Below, one piece after another: positions 9,675 to 17,943 of a stretch of DNA of 64,000 nucleotides. A model generated the notes under the pieces. The model was given only the letters and a program-made list of their open reading frames with translations, did no database searches and was not told the DNA's origin. The DNA comes from Hyphomicrobiales bacterium (lineage in GTDB: Bacteria; Pseudomonadota; Alphaproteobacteria; Rhizobiales; Beijerinckiaceae): positions 868,001 through 932,000 of the forward strand of contig CAKNFP010000002.1 of the NCBI GenBank assembly GCA_930633525.1. The letters are read 5' to 3'. Position 1 is the first letter of the stretch, and every line of letters starts with the position of its first letter. A program made the translations under genes and the position numbers.

Positions 9675-10936
9675 GCGCAGGCGTGACGCGCACAGGCGTC
9701 GTGATCGTCGGCGCCGGCCACGGCGGGTCGCAGGCCGCTGTCTCGCTCCGGCAGGATGGATATTCGCGCCCAATCACGCTGATCGGCGACGAACCTGGCT
9801 ATCCCTATCATCGCCCGCCCTTGTCCAAGGCTTTCATGAAAGCCAGCGACGACAAGCTGCAGCCTCTGCGCGGCGAGGCGATCTATGCCGCCAATGACAT
9901 AGACTATCGGCCAGGGACGACCGTTCGAGCCATTGACCTGGCCGGCAGGCGTTGTCTCCTCGACAAGGGCGACCTGCCGTTCCGCGAACTGATATTGGCG
10001 ACGGGCGCGCGGCCGCGCTCGCTCGCGATCGAGGGATGTGACCGCGAGGGCATCTTCACGCTGCGAACGGCTGCCGATGCCCGGCACATCAAGGAGCACA
10101 TGGCGGCCTCCCATCATGCCGTCATCGTCGGCGGCGGCTTCATCGGCCTTGAGATCGCCGCGACGATGGCAGCGCTGGGCAAACGGGTAACCGTGCTGGA
10201 GCTCGGTGAAAGGCTTCTCGCGCGGGCCATCTCCCCCGCCGTGTCGAACCATGTCCTGGCGCGCCTTGCCGCCGGTGGCGTGGATGTTCGATTCGGTGCG
10301 CAGGTTGCCACATTCGAGGGGGGCACCAGCGTTCAGGCTGTGACCACACGATCGGGCGACAGCTTCCCCGCCGACATCGTCATGATCGGCATTGGCGCGG
10401 CGCCCGACGTCGCGTTGGCAGAACAAGCCGGTATCCATGTCGATGGGGGCGTCGTGGTTGACGAATATCTGCGGACGTCCGCGGACCAGGTCTTCGCCAT
10501 CGGGGATTGCGCCCGCTTTCCCCATTGGCAGACCGGGGGTTATGTCCGGCTCGAATCCGTCCAGAATGCCACGGACCAGGCGCGCCACGTCGCTCAGGTC
10601 ATTCTTGGCCAGACGAAACCCTATGCGGCGGTGCCGTGGTTCTGGTCCGATATCGCCGACATGAAGCTGCAGATGGTCGGCCTGCCGATCGGCGCCGACC
10701 GCCAGCTCGTCGCAGGTGAACCGGAAAACAATGCCTTCTCGGTCTATCACTTCCGTGGCGACGATCTCGTCGCGATCGACACCGTCAACCGACCCGCCGA
10801 GCACATGCTGGGTCGCAAGATGATCGCGGCGGACTATCGGCCCACCGAACATGACATAATGTCCGGCAGGCTGAGCGACGCCTTCCGCCAGTGGTCGGCC
10901 GCCTCCGCCGGCAGTGCCGCCATCCGGTCCACCTGA
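9671..10936 (+). CDS. NAD(P)H:ferredoxin/rubredoxin reductase-type FAD oxidoreductase
   Basis: A 421-residue flavoprotein of the class that feeds Rieske oxygenases and cytochromes P450 (BphA4/HcaD/CamA-like). The first Rossmann fold is [20 protein letters not shown] near the N-terminus, with [12 protein letters not shown] matching the conserved FAD-contact block; the NAD(P)-binding fold is [21 protein letters not shown] near residues 148-168; the second FAD motif is [11 protein letters not shown]. It overlaps the preceding oxidase by 4 bases and the next gene by 1. What is odd is the absence of any ferredoxin, oxygenase or P450 gene in the window, so its electron acceptor is not evident. Confidence 0.9.
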   Translation: MSAGVTRTGVVIVGAGHGGSQAAVSLRQDGYSRPITLIGDEPGYPYHRPPLSKAFMKASDDKLQPLRGEAIYAANDIDYRPGTTVRAIDLAGRRCLLDKGDLPFRELILATGARPRSLAIEGCDREGIFTLRTAADARHIKEHMAASHHAVIVGGGFIGLEIAATMAALGKRVTVLELGERLLARAISPAVSNHVLARLAAGGVDVRFGAQVATFEGGTSVQAVTTRSGDSFPADIVMIGIGAAPDVALAEQAGIHVDGGVVVDEYLRTSADQVFAIGDCARFPHWQTGGYVRLESVQNATDQARHVAQVILGQTKPYAAVPWFWSDIADMKLQMVGLPIGADRQLVAGEPENNAFSVYHFRGDDLVAIDTVNRPAEHMLGRKMIAADYRPTEHDIMSGRLSDAFRQWSAASAGSAAIRST

Positions 10937-12198
10937 TGCCGAGCGCTGCGCAACCGAAACAGCTCGACGTCATACTGGGCAACGTCCGCGTGCCGTTGTC
11001 GCTGATAGCCGATCCTCAGTCCTTCGGCGGCAGGCGAGAGCGCGATTGCCTGGTCGGCCATCTGGTCATTCGCGGCGGGAGGGTTATGGGGCTCGCGGAC
11101 GGCGATGCGGATGTCGATCTCGATGGCAGGCTCGTCACGACGCCATTCGTCGAGCCGCACTGCCATCTCGATAAGTGCTTCACGATCGAAAGGCTCGACT
11201 TCTCCGGAGGCTCGCTCGCGGAGGCGATAGCCGCCCAGGCTCGGGATAAACGAAATTGGACGCGCGATGACTTGCGCGCGCGCGCCACGCGCGCGCTTGA
11301 GGAACTATGGCGGGCCGGAGTGCGGCTGGTGCGCACCCACATCGATTGGGATATCGACGCGCGCGATCCCGCCCGCATCCCGCTCGCTTGGGCTGCGATC
11401 GGCGAACTCTGTGAAGAATGGCGCGATCGGGTAACGGTGCAGCGGGTAGCGCTCGTGCCGGTGGGGCCTATGGCAGACGCCAGTTATGCGGGTGGGCTGG
11501 CGCGGACGATCGCATCAACCGGCGGCGTGCTTGGTGCTTTTGTGCTCGATCAGCCGAACCGGCGCGAGGGCATCCTCAACATGGTTCGTGTCGCGATGAA
11601 ACACGACCTGGCGCTCGATTTTCATGTCGATGAGGGCCTCGCCCCCCATCTCGATGGCATCGAGCTCATCGCGCAGGAGCTTATAGCGAATGCATTTGCG
11701 GGGCCCGTTCTCTGCGGGCATGTCTGCAATCTCGGCTCGCTTGCAGGCGAGGCGCGCCAACGCCGCATCGACCGGATCGCACGCGCGGGCGTATCCGTGG
11801 TGTCGCTGCCGTCTAGCAATCTCTATCTGCAGGATCGCGGAAACGGAATGCCGCGCCTGCGTGGATTGACCGCCGTGAAAGAACTGATGGATGCCAGCGC
11901 CAATGTGGCATTTGGTACTGACAACGTTCAGGATGCCTTTTGCCCGGTCGGGACCCACAATCCCAAGGCGGCGCTGGCGGCGGGCATTCTCGGCGCCCAG
12001 CTCGAACCGCCGCTCGGCGCGTGGCTGCCGATGATCACAACGAATGCCGCGTCGGCCCTGGGGCATCGGTTGCCGCATATCGACCATTCCACGGCCCAGT
12101 CCCTCATCGTCTGGGATACGTCCGATGTCAGCAGCCTCATCAGCGGCGGCCCCCGCAACTGGCGATCCCTTGCCGCGGTGGTCCCATCAAGCGGGTGA
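10936..12198 (+). CDS. Cytosine deaminase-like amidohydrolase
   Basis: A 420-residue metal-dependent hydrolase of the CodA/AtzC-like branch. The start at 10936 shares one base with the reductase stop (TGATG), a typical coupled start; the open frame extends further upstream but only through the reductase gene. Metal-site blocks are FVEPHCHLDKCFT (His-x-His), DFHVDEGL, CGHVCNLGSL and FGTDNVQDAFCPVG (Asp). Enzymes of this branch deaminate or dechlorinate amino-substituted ring nitrogen compounds such as cytosine or isocytosine. With the creatininase-type gene it points to stepwise ring opening and deamination of an N-heterocycle; the real substrate is unknown. Confidence 0.85.
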   Translation: MPSAAQPKQLDVILGNVRVPLSLIADPQSFGGRRERDCLVGHLVIRGGRVMGLADGDADVDLDGRLVTTPFVEPHCHLDKCFTIERLDFSGGSLAEAIAAQARDKRNWTRDDLRARATRALEELWRAGVRLVRTHIDWDIDARDPARIPLAWAAIGELCEEWRDRVTVQRVALVPVGPMADASYAGGLARTIASTGGVLGAFVLDQPNRREGILNMVRVAMKHDLALDFHVDEGLAPHLDGIELIAQELIANAFAGPVLCGHVCNLGSLAGEARQRRIDRIARAGVSVVSLPSSNLYLQDRGNGMPRLRGLTAVKELMDASANVAFGTDNVQDAFCPVGTHNPKAALAAGILGAQLEPPLGAWLPMITTNAASALGHRLPHIDHSTAQSLIVWDTSDVSSLISGGPRNWRSLAAVVPSSG

Positions 12199-12489
12199 CC
12201 GAGCTTGCGATCCGTGTCGGGACGCGGGCGGTCCCGGCGGTGATGGGCGAGGTGGAAGCGGTCGACTGACAGCGATCAAGCCAGCTCCTGGGAAGACGTA
12301 GCGCCAGCTTGACGAATCAGGACGGTCTCGACGATCATACTTCAGCGTGGCCTGCGCTTAACCTCCTAGACCTTCCCCAGCACGGTCTTGAACGGAGGCA
12401 AAGGGACCTATGTCTCAGGCCGTTGTCCTGGTCTGATCGTTTCGAATGGGTTGCTGGGGGACTGCGTTCGGGACGTGAAGGGCCTGACA
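12199..12489 (+). other. Intergenic region before the nitrilase-fold gene
   Basis: About 290 bases. Bases 12196-12269 encode a short GTG-started peptide (VTELAIRVGTRAVPAVMGEV and four more residues) with no convincing ribosome site; it may be the leftover front of a lost gene or chance. Nothing else recognisable is present. Confidence 0.3.
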
Positions 12490-13479
12490 ATGACGCGAAA
12501 CAAAAATTTCAAGCGCCGCGTACGTGCTCGCGCAGCCAAGACCGGTGAATCGTACACCGCGGCGCTCCGGCATATTCGCAAACCGCCGGAGGCGGCCGCT
12601 ATCCGCTCAATGCGAATGGCTGTAGCGCAAACATCGCTGTTTGATGATCCCCGCCAGATTTCGGCGCTTCGCGCCAGCGGGACCGAAATGCGCAGCCTCA
12701 TGGAGGAGGCGCATCGCGCGGGGGCTCGCCTCATACACTTCCCGGAAGGCACAACCTGCTGGCCGAACAAACGCATCATGTCCGAGATCGGGCCTTCAGG
12801 AGTAGGTCCATCCGATTGGACCCGCTTTGAATGGGGAACTGTGCGGGAAGAGCTGGAAGGAATCCAGGCGCTAGCAGGGCGGCTTGGACTTTGGACGGTA
12901 TTCGGGTCGGCGCATCAATTGACGTCACCGCACCGGCCGCATAACAGCCTCTATATCGTCTCCGATCGTGGTGAGTTGGCGACACGCTATGATGAGCGCC
13001 TGCTGTCGAATACGAAGCTCTCGTTTATGTACACTCCGGGAAAATTCCCGGTCACTTTCGAGGTCGAAGGCCTCCGCTTCGGATGTGCGCTCGGCATGGA
13101 GGCGCACTACCCCGAAATATTTACCGAATACGAAAGACTTGATGTGGACTGCGTGCTGTTCTCGACCTCAGGGGAGAGACCTTCCGCGGCACCGGCCTTT
13201 GCCGCGGAAGCGCTGGGGCATGCCGCGAGCAACACTTATTGGGTCAGCTATTCGGCTCATGCACCGCAAAGCTCGGCAGTGCCTTCAGGAATTGCCGGCC
13301 CCGATGGTCAGTGGAAGGCGCAATGTTCCAGGAGCGGTATGCCTGCCCTTGCCGTCGCGGATATCAAAATCGATCCCGCGAACCTTGCAAGGCCATGGCG
13401 GCGGCAGGTCGGCGTAGATCTCTACGCATCTCACCAGGTGAGCGATGACCCAAGGAGCGACAGCAAAAATCTGTTCTAA
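12490..13479 (+). CDS. Carbon-nitrogen hydrolase (nitrilase) fold protein, catalytic Cys position is Gly
   Basis: A 329-residue protein. I take the ATG at 12490 (AAGGG about 8 bases upstream). Residues 1-31 form a very basic peptide (MTRNKNFKRRVRARAAKTGE continuing into SYTAALRH), after which the nitrilase domain begins at MRMAVAQTSLFDD near residue 40. The family triad Glu-Lys-Cys is partly visible: E86 in HFPEGT and K176 in NTKLSF. The third block reads FGCALGMEAHYPE, and aligning its PE with the usual C-x-D-x-x-F-P-E puts G202 (codon GGC) where the cysteine should be. A cysteine does lie four residues earlier (GC). The protein may be inactive as an amidase, use another residue, or carry a recent point mutation. 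Confidence 0.8.
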   Translation: MTRNKNFKRRVRARAAKTGESYTAALRHIRKPPEAAAIRSMRMAVAQTSLFDDPRQISALRASGTEMRSLMEEAHRAGARLIHFPEGTTCWPNKRIMSEIGPSGVGPSDWTRFEWGTVREELEGIQALAGRLGLWTVFGSAHQLTSPHRPHNSLYIVSDRGELATRYDERLLSNTKLSFMYTPGKFPVTFEVEGLRFGCALGMEAHYPEIFTEYERLDVDCVLFSTSGERPSAAPAFAAEALGHAASNTYWVSYSAHAPQSSAVPSGIAGPDGQWKAQCSRSGMPALAVADIKIDPANLARPWRRQVGVDLYASHQVSDDPRSDSKNLF

Positions 13480-13554
13480 ATCAGTTCAGATCGGCAGGGC
13501 GCCACCGCGGCTCCCTGCCCCCTACCATCGTCGCGACATCCCTTAATCCGTCAC

Positions 13555-13581
13555 CGCTCGGCGAGAGCGCGCTTTTTTTTT
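13555..13581 (+). terminator. Probable intrinsic terminator
   Basis: CGCTC (13555-13559) pairs with GAGCG (13565-13569) across a 5-base loop, followed after three bases by nine T residues (13573-13581). It lies between the convergent ends of the nitrilase-fold gene and the autotransporter gene and would stop rightward transcription. The stem is short, so strength is uncertain. Confidence 0.6.
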
Positions 13582-13614
13582 CTCAGCGCCATGCGTCTGC
13601 TTTTCGTCAGGCGA

Positions 13615-16548
13615 CTAGAAGCGCCACGCCAGTTTTGCCTGTACGGCGTTCACGGTAACGTTGTCGGCGAATTGGCCGACATAGGACAGCCCTATCCGCG
13701 CCTGCTCGCTGATCTTCAGGTCTGCCCCAATCTCGATCAGGGCTGTGTTCTGTGCGAGCGGCACGCCAGCAACGGTAAAATTCGAACCCGGCGCGCTCAG
13801 GAAGGACATCCGAGCCTCCGGCGTCATGTCACCAAAGGCATGTTGCCATGCGACAGAAGCGTGGGGCTCCAACGCCATGCCACCCGGAAGTTCAGTTTTC
13901 GTCGCGATGCGCAGGCCCAGCGAAGAATAACCGACACCCATGGAGCCGGCAGAACCCATCAGACCGGCGGACGCGCCCGTCTCGGTGAGTCTGTCCGTAT
14001 TGACATGAACATAGGCGAGGCCGGCGAAGGGCTCGAGAGCGATGCTTTGAAGGGCGAAGCCATAGCCCACTTCCGCGAAAGCCTGCGCGGTGCCTCCATC
14101 GTAGTCAGCCTTCGCCTGCGCGACATAGCCGGGATAGGCGATGGTGCGCTTGGCGTCGATCTGGTTGAAGGCATAGGTGCCGCCGAGGCGCAGACTCCAG
14201 GGGCCGGAGTTGGTGCCGGCATAAAGCGCGAGAAGCAGGCTGTTCACATCGGATGAACTCGCCAATGCGTTGATGTTGGCACTGGAGCGAGAATAGCCGA
14301 TTGCCCCGCCAACCAACCAATTGTCGAGCCTGATATCCGCACCGGAGACAATTCCGCCGATCGTCGTGTCAACACTCGCCGTATTGGCGCCGCCATTATA
14401 CTTGCCCCAGCCGCCAAAGGCCTGCGCCCAGATCGTGCCGTTGAAGGACGGCTCGGGCGTAAGCGGCGCCTGCGACGAGAATGGCACGGCGGGCGTCGCC
14501 GGCTTGGCGTAGGCGAGCGCCGGACCACCATAGCCGAGCGCCCCGGTCGGCCCGGCTTGGTCGGCATAGCCACCCTGGCGCAAACGCCCCAGCAGAGCCT
14601 GACGGCTGTAGAAGGCGTCGCCGATCAGCGCTGTCTGCTCGCTGGCAAGGGCTTCACCGGAGAGGGCGCCGAGCGCGCCGGGCAGTTGTTCCGAGGTGAG
14701 ATTATAGAGCGGAGCCAGCGCGTCGGGCAGGCTGGTCAGCATGTTGTTGGTCGTGGTGTTGATGATGCGGTCGATCGCGCCGCCGACCGCGCGCTGATTT
14801 GGCGTCATGTTCGGCATGCCGGCGAGATCAGCGGCGACGTTCATCGTCACCGTGGTTGGGCTATAGTCGAGGGTGGCGTCGAAAAGAGCCGGCAAGCCGC
14901 TCGTGACGAAATTGGCGAACTGACCGGAGATGCCCTGCGTCGCGGCGATCAGTGTGGTGCTCGGCGCGAAGCTCGTGGTCTGGAAGGACGCCTGCAGGGT
15001 ACCGGCGAGCCGCGCTGTGCCCGTCACCTCGAGCACATCGTTGCCGCTGTCCGTTACGCGCGCCGCGTAGGTGCCGGCCGCGGTCTGCACGAAAGTGCCA
15101 CTGATGAGGTGGGTGATCGACGGCCCGGTGCCGCTCACGCCGAGCCAGCCGCTGTTCTCGAACAGCTTCGCCGGCCCCGCGGTCGCGGCAAGCCGGCCAT
15201 CGATGACGCCCATGTTCACGACCATCGTGCCGTAACTGTCGGGCCCGGTGCGCAGGGCGTCGGCGACCACGGTCGTCTGCAAGGTGCCATAATTCAGGAA
15301 GGTGCCGTAGACGCCGTGCAATTCCACGGCCGCGCCGGCGACACCGGTGGCGGTGATGGTGCCGGTATTGGTCAGCACGCCATAGGTCTCGCCGCGCATG
15401 CCGATGCCGCCATTGCCGCTCACCTGGACAGTGCCGCTATTGACGATGTCATCGCCCTTGCGCCCGGACAGGGCGGCTTCGTTCACGCCGCTCGATGTCA
15501 GCGTGCCGGTGTTGCGGATCGGGTTGTAGATGCCGGGAATAGTAGCGAGATAGCCATTGATACCGTTGCCGTTGACATAGACGCCGATGACATTGTCACC
15601 ATAGGCGGAATTCGACGACACGACCGCGCCGGGAATGTCGATTTCATGCCAGGTCGCGATTCCAAGAGCGTCGACATGCATCACCGCCGGATGCACGACG
15701 CCGTCGGCGGTCACCCAGTTCACGACAAGATTGTACTCGCCGGATCGTCCGGCACCCGTGATACCCTCGAAATGCGTTGCGATCGCCCCGGGATGGTCAT
15801 AGGTGGCATAGGTGCCGGTCGTCAGATCGTAGATATAGCCGTGCTCGGCGTGGAGCACGCCGTCGACCATGACCTTGCCGTAACCGCCGGCGATTTTGTC
15901 GCCATAGATGCCATAGGCCGTAGTGCTGATCGCCCCGGGAATGTTGTTGGTCGTGTAGGTACCCGTATTGATGTCGTAGATGAACGCGTTGCCGGTCGCT
16001 AGCCGCGTGTCGTAATTACCTACAACCCGATGGCCGAACGTGCTGTGCGCGATGGTATAGAGCGTATTGGATCCCGGATAGACCAGATTCGTGATCTGCT
16101 GTCCCGGAGGGCGCGCGCCATCATAGAGATAGCTCAGATCATAAGGCGCCGAACCTGCGGTCTGGTAGCTGCCGACGACGCGCAGGATGCCGTCCGGGTT
16201 GCCGAAGTGCGGCCCATAGGGTGAGGAGCCAATGGCATCGGGGAAGTTCGCACCGTTCGCAGTGGCTACCGGCATCGGCGACCAGATCTGCGTCGTCATG
16301 TTATAGTAGAGACCGCCAGTTTCTCCCGCGCCGGGAATGGTATAATTGCCGACGATATTGTCACCGCGAATACCGGTGAGAAACGTGTCGTACGTTCCGA
16401 AATTCAGCGTCTGGTATGTGGTCGGTATCGAAGGCAGAGGAGACGCGGCCTGCGCCGCCTGCGCAAAGCCGCTGACACCGAGACCGAGCGCAACAAGCCT
16501 ATAGGCGTGCGCTCGCGACACGCCGTGCGAAACCGACCGAACTTTCAT
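13615..16548 (-). CDS. Autotransporter (type Va) outer-membrane protein with HAF-like repeat passenger
   Basis: A 977-residue secreted protein. An N-terminal signal peptide (positive start, LVALGLGVSGFAQAAQAA) ends near residue 35. Residues about 45-330 contain imperfect repeats of the form I-x-G-N-Y ... FIYDINTGTYTTNNIPGA, like HAF-family extracellular repeats. Residues about 330-560 are Gly/Thr/Asn-rich short strands such as NTGTITATGVAGAAVELHG, typical of a beta-helix. From about 700 the autotransporter barrel follows and ends in KLAWRF, with the terminal aromatic residue used for barrel assembly. The passenger should be displayed or released at the cell surface; adhesion is the usual guess. 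It is monocistronic and convergent with the nitrilase-fold gene. Confidence 0.9.
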   Translation of the reverse strand: MKVRSVSHGVSRAHAYRLVALGLGVSGFAQAAQAASPLPSIPTTYQTLNFGTYDTFLTGIRGDNIVGNYTIPGAGETGGLYYNMTTQIWSPMPVATANGANFPDAIGSSPYGPHFGNPDGILRVVGSYQTAGSAPYDLSYLYDGARPPGQQITNLVYPGSNTLYTIAHSTFGHRVVGNYDTRLATGNAFIYDINTGTYTTNNIPGAISTTAYGIYGDKIAGGYGKVMVDGVLHAEHGYIYDLTTGTYATYDHPGAIATHFEGITGAGRSGEYNLVVNWVTADGVVHPAVMHVDALGIATWHEIDIPGAVVSSNSAYGDNVIGVYVNGNGINGYLATIPGIYNPIRNTGTLTSSGVNEAALSGRKGDDIVNSGTVQVSGNGGIGMRGETYGVLTNTGTITATGVAGAAVELHGVYGTFLNYGTLQTTVVADALRTGPDSYGTMVVNMGVIDGRLAATAGPAKLFENSGWLGVSGTGPSITHLISGTFVQTAAGTYAARVTDSGNDVLEVTGTARLAGTLQASFQTTSFAPSTTLIAATQGISGQFANFVTSGLPALFDATLDYSPTTVTMNVAADLAGMPNMTPNQRAVGGAIDRIINTTTNNMLTSLPDALAPLYNLTSEQLPGALGALSGEALASEQTALIGDAFYSRQALLGRLRQGGYADQAGPTGALGYGGPALAYAKPATPAVPFSSQAPLTPEPSFNGTIWAQAFGGWGKYNGGANTASVDTTIGGIVSGADIRLDNWLVGGAIGYSRSSANINALASSSDVNSLLLALYAGTNSGPWSLRLGGTYAFNQIDAKRTIAYPGYVAQAKADYDGGTAQAFAEVGYGFALQSIALEPFAGLAYVHVNTDRLTETGASAGLMGSAGSMGVGYSSLGLRIATKTELPGGMALEPHASVAWQHAFGDMTPEARMSFLSAPGSNFTVAGVPLAQNTALIEIGADLKISEQARIGLSYVGQFADNVTVNAVQAKLAWRF

Positions 16549-16904
16549 GACATACCCCGCGACCCCGACATGGAATCAACCGGACGTTATCTTCCGCCAA
16601 GAATGATAGCGATGACAATTTTTAGTCACTTTTTAATGACGAGCCACCGCTAAGTCCCGCGCTCAATCAATTGGAAGAGTGAAATAAGCTCACCGCTGTC
16701 TTCTTTGGGCAGTCGGGCGAGGGACCGAGTTCTGGTGCAGAAATAACCTCAGCGGGGTTACCCGCAACCTCCAGGAGGCCGAAAAGCCGATCTATACGGC
16801 CGCTTATCACCAGCGTCGACGCGTGGACCGCGTCCATCAATCACGCACCCTCTCAAAAATAGCTTGCCACGGACGCATTAACGTATACGTTAGCGTCTTA
16901 TGAT
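16549..16904. other. Intergenic region between autotransporter and GntR regulator
   Basis: About 356 bases carrying the divergent promoters. AT-rich sequence (16605-16640) just upstream of the autotransporter is the most promoter-like part, and a perfect 14-base palindrome lies near the regulator start (listed separately). No gene or RNA is recognisable. Confidence 0.4.
16879..16892. promoter_or_regulatory. Palindromic operator candidate for the GntR regulator
   Basis: TAACGTATACGTTA is a perfect 14-base palindrome lying 13 bases before the regulator's ATG at 16905. GntR/FCD regulators commonly bind short palindromes and repress their own genes, so autoregulation is the natural reading. I found no second perfect copy upstream of the adjacent catabolic genes. 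Confidence 0.55.
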
Positions 16905-17633
16905 GTGGATGCGCTAACGAGTTCGAACATGACAGGCGTGGCCGAGGCAGTATCCGACTCGTTGTTGACACGCTCGGGCGAGCGCTCGGCTCAGGTTGCT
17001 TACACAAAGATCAAGCAGCGTATCCTCGATAACGACTATGCGCCCGGCATTGCCGTTCTTGAACAGGTGCTCGCAAATGATCTGGGCCTGTCGAGAACGC
17101 CTATACGTGAGGCGCTGGTCCGACTTGCGCAAGAAGGTCTTGTAGAAGTCGTGCCCCGCCACGGTATGCGTGTGCTCCCACTTTCGCCGCAGGATATGCG
17201 CGAAATCTATGAGATCATGATCAGCCTCGAGATGACGGCGACCGAACTACTAGCGCGCCGCCGACCGTCTCAACAAGAGATCGAACCTCTCGTCCGCGCC
17301 TGCGACGACATGGAAATTGCATTGGCGCGCGACGATCTGAATGAATGGGCGAAAGCCGACGAACGCTTCCATCTTTCGCTCGTGGAACTATGCGGGAATA
17401 AACGACTGGCGACCATGGTAATGGGTATCTGGGAGCAGTCCCATCGCGCGCGCATGTTCACATTGCGCCTGCGACCAAAGCCGGTGGATTCAACGAGAGA
17501 GCATCGCGAAGTCGTAAATGCGATTTTGCGTGGAGATGGCGACAAGGCAAGGCAACTTTATAAAGATCATCGCGAGAAGGCGGCATCTGGTATGGTTGCC
17601 ATCATCGAGCAATATGGGTTGACTCGTCTGTAA
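16905..17633 (+). CDS. GntR family transcriptional regulator (FCD/FadR subfamily)
   Basis: A 242-residue repressor-type regulator. Residues about 25-95 form the winged helix-turn-helix (AYTKIKQRILDNDYAPG, then LGLSRTPIREALVRLAQEGL and VVPRHGMRVLPLS). The C-terminal FCD domain (about 100-230) is all-helical and carries the conserved metal/ligand-site residues in EIYEIMISLEMTA, DERFHLSLVELCGN and EHREVVNAI. FCD regulators sense small carboxylic acids. It precedes, on the same strand, a CoA-transferase, enoyl-CoA hydratase and transporter genes and probably controls them. A 7-bp hairpin overlaps its stop codon. The first ATG at 16905 was taken; an in-frame ATG 8 codons later is an alternative. 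Confidence 0.9.
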   Translation: MDALTSSNMTGVAEAVSDSLLTRSGERSAQVAYTKIKQRILDNDYAPGIAVLEQVLANDLGLSRTPIREALVRLAQEGLVEVVPRHGMRVLPLSPQDMREIYEIMISLEMTATELLARRRPSQQEIEPLVRACDDMEIALARDDLNEWAKADERFHLSLVELCGNKRLATMVMGIWEQSHRARMFTLRLRPKPVDSTREHREVVNAILRGDGDKARQLYKDHREKAASGMVAIIEQYGLTRL

Positions 17634-17641
17634 TACAGACG
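17625..17641 (+). repeat. Hairpin at the end of the GntR gene
   Basis: CGTCTGT (17625-17631) and ACAGACG (17635-17641) form a 7-bp stem with a 3-base loop that includes the stop codon. No T run follows, so it is a weak terminator or a regulator half-site pair at best. Confidence 0.35.
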
Positions 17642-17943
17642 AAAACTAAGATATATATTCATAATCCGCGATACCTTGTCTATTCGTGCATGAGCGCGAG
17701 CAGTATCAAGGTGAGAGCGCGGCCGTCGGCGAGCGCTCGCGCTGCAAGCATATGCGGTTCCTTGCGAACCCAGACAGCATCGTCAGAAGCGATGGCTGTC
17801 CAATATCAACAAATAGGATCCGAGCGGATCCGTATAACATGAGGGGAGTTCGAGATGCCCATTTGCATCGTTGTTGACGCTTGCCTGCATTCGGCTAAGC
17901 GATCCTGCAACTTTCGCCATTCCGACCTGCCGGGCCGCTCGTC
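17642..17943 (+). other. Intergenic region upstream of the CoA-transferase operon
   Basis: About 300 bases probably containing the operon promoter. The AT-rich stretch around 17645-17665 and a pair of GGATCC hexamers spaced four bases apart (17817-17832) are the only notable features. No copy of the TAACGTATACGTTA palindrome is present. No gene is supported here. Confidence 0.35.

Noticed and set aside
13490..13530. GGCAGGG...CCCTGCC hairpin after the nitrilase-fold gene as the terminator
   Set aside because: It has no T run; the shorter hairpin with nine T residues at 13555-13581 is the better candidate.
14557..16002. A 481-codon plus-strand frame opposite the autotransporter
   Set aside because: Antisense shadow of a repeat-rich gene; the Ala/Arg/Asp/His-rich composition and lack of motifs do not support a protein.
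17817..17832. Two GGATCC hexamers as an operator
   Set aside because: They are simply two short palindromes close together; there is no matching site near the regulator gene.
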